The position numbers and the translations under genes are program-made. A stretch of DNA of 64,000 nt from Paenibacillus ginsengihumi DSM 21568 (GTDB lineage: Bacteria > Bacillota > Bacilli > Paenibacillales > NBRC-103111), in assembly GCF_000380965.1 (NCBI RefSeq), contig NZ_KB905562.1, forward strand, positions 24,535 through 88,534. The letters are read 5' to 3'. The notes below the pieces were generated by a model. That model worked only from the letters and a program-made list of their open reading frames with translations, was not told the DNA's origin and ran no database searches. Positions within the stretch are counted from its first letter, which is position 1, and every line of letters starts with the position of its first letter. This document shows positions 61,962 through 64,000 of this stretch, piece after piece.

Positions 61962-61980
61962 CCTGGCGAAAATGGCGACA

Positions 61981-62034
61981 GCCGCCGGAAGCTTGCCCTC
62001 CGCTTGCAGCCGCCGGAAGCTTGCCCTCCGCTTA
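61981..62034. repeat. 28-bp direct repeat, two copies
   Basis: GCCGCCGGAAGCTTGCCCTC begins at 61981 and again at 62009. It is followed by irregular AGTAGGAGCGCC repeats to about 62150. No gene is well supported between 61962 and 62356. Confidence 0.7.
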
Positions 62035-62294
62035 GCGGCGACGAAGGCGGCTTACGGAAGGAGCGTCAGCAGCAGCGCCAGTAGGAGCGCCAAGTAGGAG
62101 CGCCAGCAGCAGGGCCAGTAGGAGCGCCAGTAGCAGCGTCGGCAGCAGCGCCATACCTTCTCCCCTCTCGAAGCGAGCGGCCCGCAAACTTGTAAGCGAT
62201 TGGCCATACCATCCTGAGCGGTTTACGGACCGCACTTGAGGCAGCGCCGGCTTACTTGGCATGGCGGGAGCGGCCGGGCGTTGGGGTGATCCCG

Positions 62295-62322
62295 TTCAGG
62301 CGGAGGACATTTGTGCTATAAT
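62295..62322 (+). promoter_or_regulatory. Extended -10 promoter of the exonuclease gene
   Basis: TGCTATAAT (extended -10, TATAAT at 62317) with a weak -35 (TTCAGG, 62295-62300) 16 bases upstream. Confidence 0.6.
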
Positions 62323-62356
62323 AGATGCAATCTTGCTTTATGGGAGCGATGTCCTG

Positions 62357-63232
62357 TTGAAGACTGACAACCAACCGACCGTTCTGCTCGTCGATGGGAT
62401 GGCGCTGCTGTTCCGGGCATTCTATGCGACCTCGTACGGCGGCTATATCATGAGAACCTCCGGCGGCCTGCCGACCAACGCGGTGTACGGCTTTGTCAAA
62501 TATTTCATGGATGCGGTCAAGCGGTTTCGTCCGACGCACGTCGTCTGCTGCTGGGATTTGAGCGGCGGCAGCTTCCGCAACGAGCAGTTCGCCGAGTACA
62601 AGGCCAATCGGGTCGACTGTCCGGAGGAGCTGATTCCGCAGTTCGATCTGGTCAAGGACGTCACCGCCAGCTTCGGCGTGCCGAATATCGGCATCGAGGG
62701 CTACGAGGCGGACGACTGTATCGGGACGCTGTCCCGACTGTACGGCGAGGAAGCGGACGTATACATATTGACGGGAGACCATGACATGCTGCAGCTCGTC
62801 AGCGACCGGGTGAAGGTAGTCATCATGAAGAAGGGCCAGGGCAACTACACGGTGTATACGCCGGAAGCGCTTCTGGAGGAGAAGGGGTTGACCCCTGCGC
62901 AGATCGTCGATCTGAAGGGATTGATGGGCGATACGGCGGACAATTACCCGGGGGTCAAAGGCATCGGCGAGAAGACGGCGCTGAAGCTGCTTGCGGAGTA
63001 CGGCTCGGTCGACGGCATCCTTGAGCACCTGCCGCAGCTGCCGAGGGGCGTCCGCGCGAAGATCGAGGCGGAGCTGGACATGCTGCACCTGTCCCGGGAG
63101 CTCGCCCGCATCCGCTGCGACGCCCCTGTTGCCTGCCCGCTGGACGGCTGCGCGTGGGCGGTGGACCGGCATGCGGTCATAGCCAAGTTCGAGGAGCTGG
63201 AGTTCAAGGGGCTGCAACAGCTGATCGGGTAA
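62357..63232 (+). CDS. 5'-3' exonuclease (Pol I N-terminal domain family, YpcP-like)
   Basis: 291 residues. VLLVDGMALLFRAFYA at the start, FRPTHVVCCWDLSG, GYEADDCIGTLSR and LTGDHDMLQLVSDRV supply the metal-binding Asp/Glu set of flap nucleases, and LMGDTADNYPGVKGIGEKTALKLL is the helix-hairpin-helix DNA contact. It probably removes RNA primers or repairs DNA alongside Pol I. A TTG start at 62357 after GGGAGCGATG is the best choice. Confidence 0.92.
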   Translation: MKTDNQPTVLLVDGMALLFRAFYATSYGGYIMRTSGGLPTNAVYGFVKYFMDAVKRFRPTHVVCCWDLSGGSFRNEQFAEYKANRVDCPEELIPQFDLVKDVTASFGVPNIGIEGYEADDCIGTLSRLYGEEADVYILTGDHDMLQLVSDRVKVVIMKKGQGNYTVYTPEALLEEKGLTPAQIVDLKGLMGDTADNYPGVKGIGEKTALKLLAEYGSVDGILEHLPQLPRGVRAKIEAELDMLHLSRELARIRCDAPVACPLDGCAWAVDRHAVIAKFEELEFKGLQQLIG

Positions 63233-63278
63233 TCGGAGTTCCAGGGCTCGCGCCAACGGGGCGGGGGACCGCAAGACG

Positions 63279-63475
63279 CCAGTCTGACTGCGGACTGACA
63301 AGGCGGCCAGTCTGGCCGTGGAATCGCAAGGCAGCCAATCTGATCGGGGAGCCACTGAGCTGTCAATTTGATCGGGGAGTCACTGATGCTGCCAATCTGA
63401 TCAGGAGCCACTGAGCTGCCAATCTGATCGGGGAATCACTGGGCTGCCAATCTGATCGAGCAATCGCAAGGCAGC
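63279..63475. repeat. 28-bp degenerate tandem repeat, seven units
   Basis: CCAATCTGATCGGGGAGCCA-like units start at 63279, 63307, 63335, 63363, 63392, 63419 and 63447, 27-29 bp apart. No spacers, so it is not a CRISPR. It lies between the exonuclease stop and a terminator. Confidence 0.85.
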
Positions 63476-63484
63476 CAGCCCGAC

Positions 63485-63519
63485 CGGGAGAACGCCCAAA
63501 GCGTCTCCCGTTTTTTTTT
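63485..63519 (+). terminator. Terminator after the exonuclease gene
   Basis: CGGGAGAACGC...GCGTCTCCCG followed by TTTTTTTTTC. Confidence 0.9.
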
Positions 63520-63561
63520 CAACATATCCCAGCTCGTGCTCGCTTCGCTTGTCTTGCTTCT

Positions 63562-63655
63562 GCTAACGCTTGCTACAGAGCTTATTCCTCTCGAAACGAT
63601 CGAATTGGCACTGTAACGCTTGTGCGCAGTGTGAGGGCCTTATTCCGCATGTTTG
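63562..63655 (+). repeat. Family C fragment
   Basis: GCTAACGCTTGCTACAGAGC onward matches the first half of family C; the GCGTTAG end is missing. Confidence 0.7.
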
Positions 63656-63673
63656 GCCCGCTTTCATCAAGAG

Positions 63674-63783
63674 AGACGCCAATGCCGAGCAGTTTCTTGC
63701 GTCATCGGACGTCGCCTGCAGTGTTGAAATTTTGGCCCGTGGATAAAAATTCGGCCCGTGGATAACGCCAAATTTTCGGAGAG
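63674..63783 (+). repeat. Family A repeat with an internal duplication, 110 bp
   Basis: AGACGCCAATGCCGAG to AATTTTCGGAGAG. The extra 21 bp is a duplication of the right-hairpin arm (TTGGCCCGTGGATAA and TCGGCCCGTGGATAA). Confidence 0.75.
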
Positions 63784-63811
63784 AGCCAGCCAATGTTGTA
63801 TTTTATACAAC
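63784..63811 (+). repeat. Family B left end, cut by an intron
   Basis: AGCCAGCCAATGTTGTATTT then TATACAAC. It contains the perfect hairpin GTTGTAT-TTT-ATACAAC (63795-63811). The match to family B stops at 63811, where the intron sequence begins. Confidence 0.75.
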
Positions 63812-64000
63812 GCGCGCCTAGCCAAGCTAGGCATAACTAACCGGTGCAAGTCCGGTCGGGGTAAAGGCCAAGCTGCCCCGTAGCTAGCAGGCAGGCGTCG
63901 GAGAAATCCGGCGTCTGAAGCCCTGTGAAAAGCTCCGCAAAAGGCGGAAGGAAGCAAACTTGCAGGCCGTAACATCAAGTGAATCCTGCCGCATCGTGAA
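63812..64000 (+). mobile_element. Group II intron, 5' end (truncated by window edge)
   Basis: It starts GCGCGCCTAGCCAAGCTAGG, close to the GUGYG start of group II introns. It continues with domain I-type sequence: GGTGCAAGTCCGGTC, AAGCTGCCCCGTAGCTAGCA, GTGAAAAGCTCCGC, GGCGGAAGGAAGC, and AAGTGAATCCTGCCG..CGTGAA, all familiar from Firmicute group II introns. The reverse transcriptase gene should lie beyond the window. Confidence 0.75.

Noticed and set aside
62032..62154. 40-residue Leu-rich peptide on the minus strand (MALLPTLLLALL...)
   Set aside because: The hydrophobicity comes from short AGTAGGAGCGCC DNA repeats, and the ribosome site is poorly spaced. Not strong enough to call.
63279..63475. 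CRISPR array with 28-bp repeats
   Set aside because: The 28-bp units follow each other without spacers; no cas genes.
63812..64000. Second cobalamin-type riboswitch (because of GGTGCAAGTCCGG)
   Set aside because: The CCACTG core and B12-box are missing, and the rest fits group II intron domain I.

Overview
The window looks like chromosomal DNA of a moderately high-GC, spore-forming Firmicute of the Paenibacillaceae (Paenibacillus/Cohnella type). This is an inference. It rests on AGGAGG-type ribosome binding sites, a T-box in front of pheST, a divergent HPr kinase, MutS2, a Spo0E-like phosphatase, an LplB/LplC-type sugar ABC system with a membrane-bound AraC regulator, and the order pheST - zapA - mutS2. 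No database search was possible, so product names rest on motifs and remembered family sequences.

Layout. 1-1.4 kb: a decayed AT-rich ABC-export operon (minus strand) broken by frameshifts and by an 89-bp repeat insertion. 1.7-10.2 kb: a giant cyclic beta-1,2-glucan synthase-like gene (minus). 10.4-13.0 kb: a 77-bp tandem repeat, a secreted TIM-barrel-like protein, and a broken LarA/DUF2088-type gene. 13.0-21.4 kb: promoter, Phe T-box, pheS, pheT, a repeat cluster, and a ZapA protein fused to a coiled coil of about 800 residues. 21.8-29.7 kb: CuA-like cupredoxin lipoprotein, a second repeat cluster, HPrK paralogue, holin-like membrane protein, mutS2, pspA, and DUF350 - 27-residue membrane peptide - zinc-ribbon protein. 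29.8-36.2 kb: MFS transporter, cysteine synthase, Lrp plus aminotransferase, Spo0E-like protein and a lipoprotein. 36.2-47.3 kb: a cobalamin riboswitch with terminator in front of btuF-btuC-btuD-cobT-cobU-cbiB-cobS, then a single-ORF CobD-CbiP fusion, a 21-codon mini-ORF and an RluA-type pseudouridine synthase. 47.4-53.9 kb: ArsC/Spx-like protein, site-2 protease, aminotransferase, two Gfo/Idh/MocA oxidoreductases and an AraC regulator. 54.4-62.0 kb: DUF817 membrane protein, then a membrane AraC regulator with an LplB/LplC/lipoprotein sugar ABC transporter. 62.3-64.0 kb: a 5'-3' exonuclease, a 28-bp tandem repeat, a repeat cluster, and the 5' end of a probable group II intron running off the right edge.

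How the genes work together. The largest functional unit is the B12 block. It covers cobamide uptake (BtuFCD), lower-ligand activation and nucleotide-loop assembly (CobT, CobU, CobS), and the aminopropanol-arm and amidation steps (CobD, CbiB, CbiP). A cobalamin riboswitch controls its start. pheST is controlled by uncharged tRNA-Phe through the T-box. PspA, DUF350 and the small membrane peptide form a likely membrane-stress neighbourhood. The Lpl-type transporter at 58.5-62.0 kb is probably controlled by the adjacent membrane-anchored AraC regulator.

The most unusual content is a set of interspersed, modular intergenic repeats. Family A is an 89-bp two-hairpin unit, found singly and as an exact six-unit head-to-tail array. 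Variant A' is about 73-75 bp and shares A's termini but has a different hairpin core. Family B (about 230 bp) is rich in TGTTGCA/TGCAACA palindromes. Family C (about 140-190 bp) is bounded by CTAACGC and GCGTTAG. One A copy sits inside the permease pseudogene, and removing it restores the reading frame across the junction, so A behaves as a mobile element. Its structure (short AGAC junction, a subterminal hairpin at each end, head-to-tail tandems) suggests single-strand transposition of the IS200/IS605 or REP/RAYT kind. That mechanism is a hypothesis.
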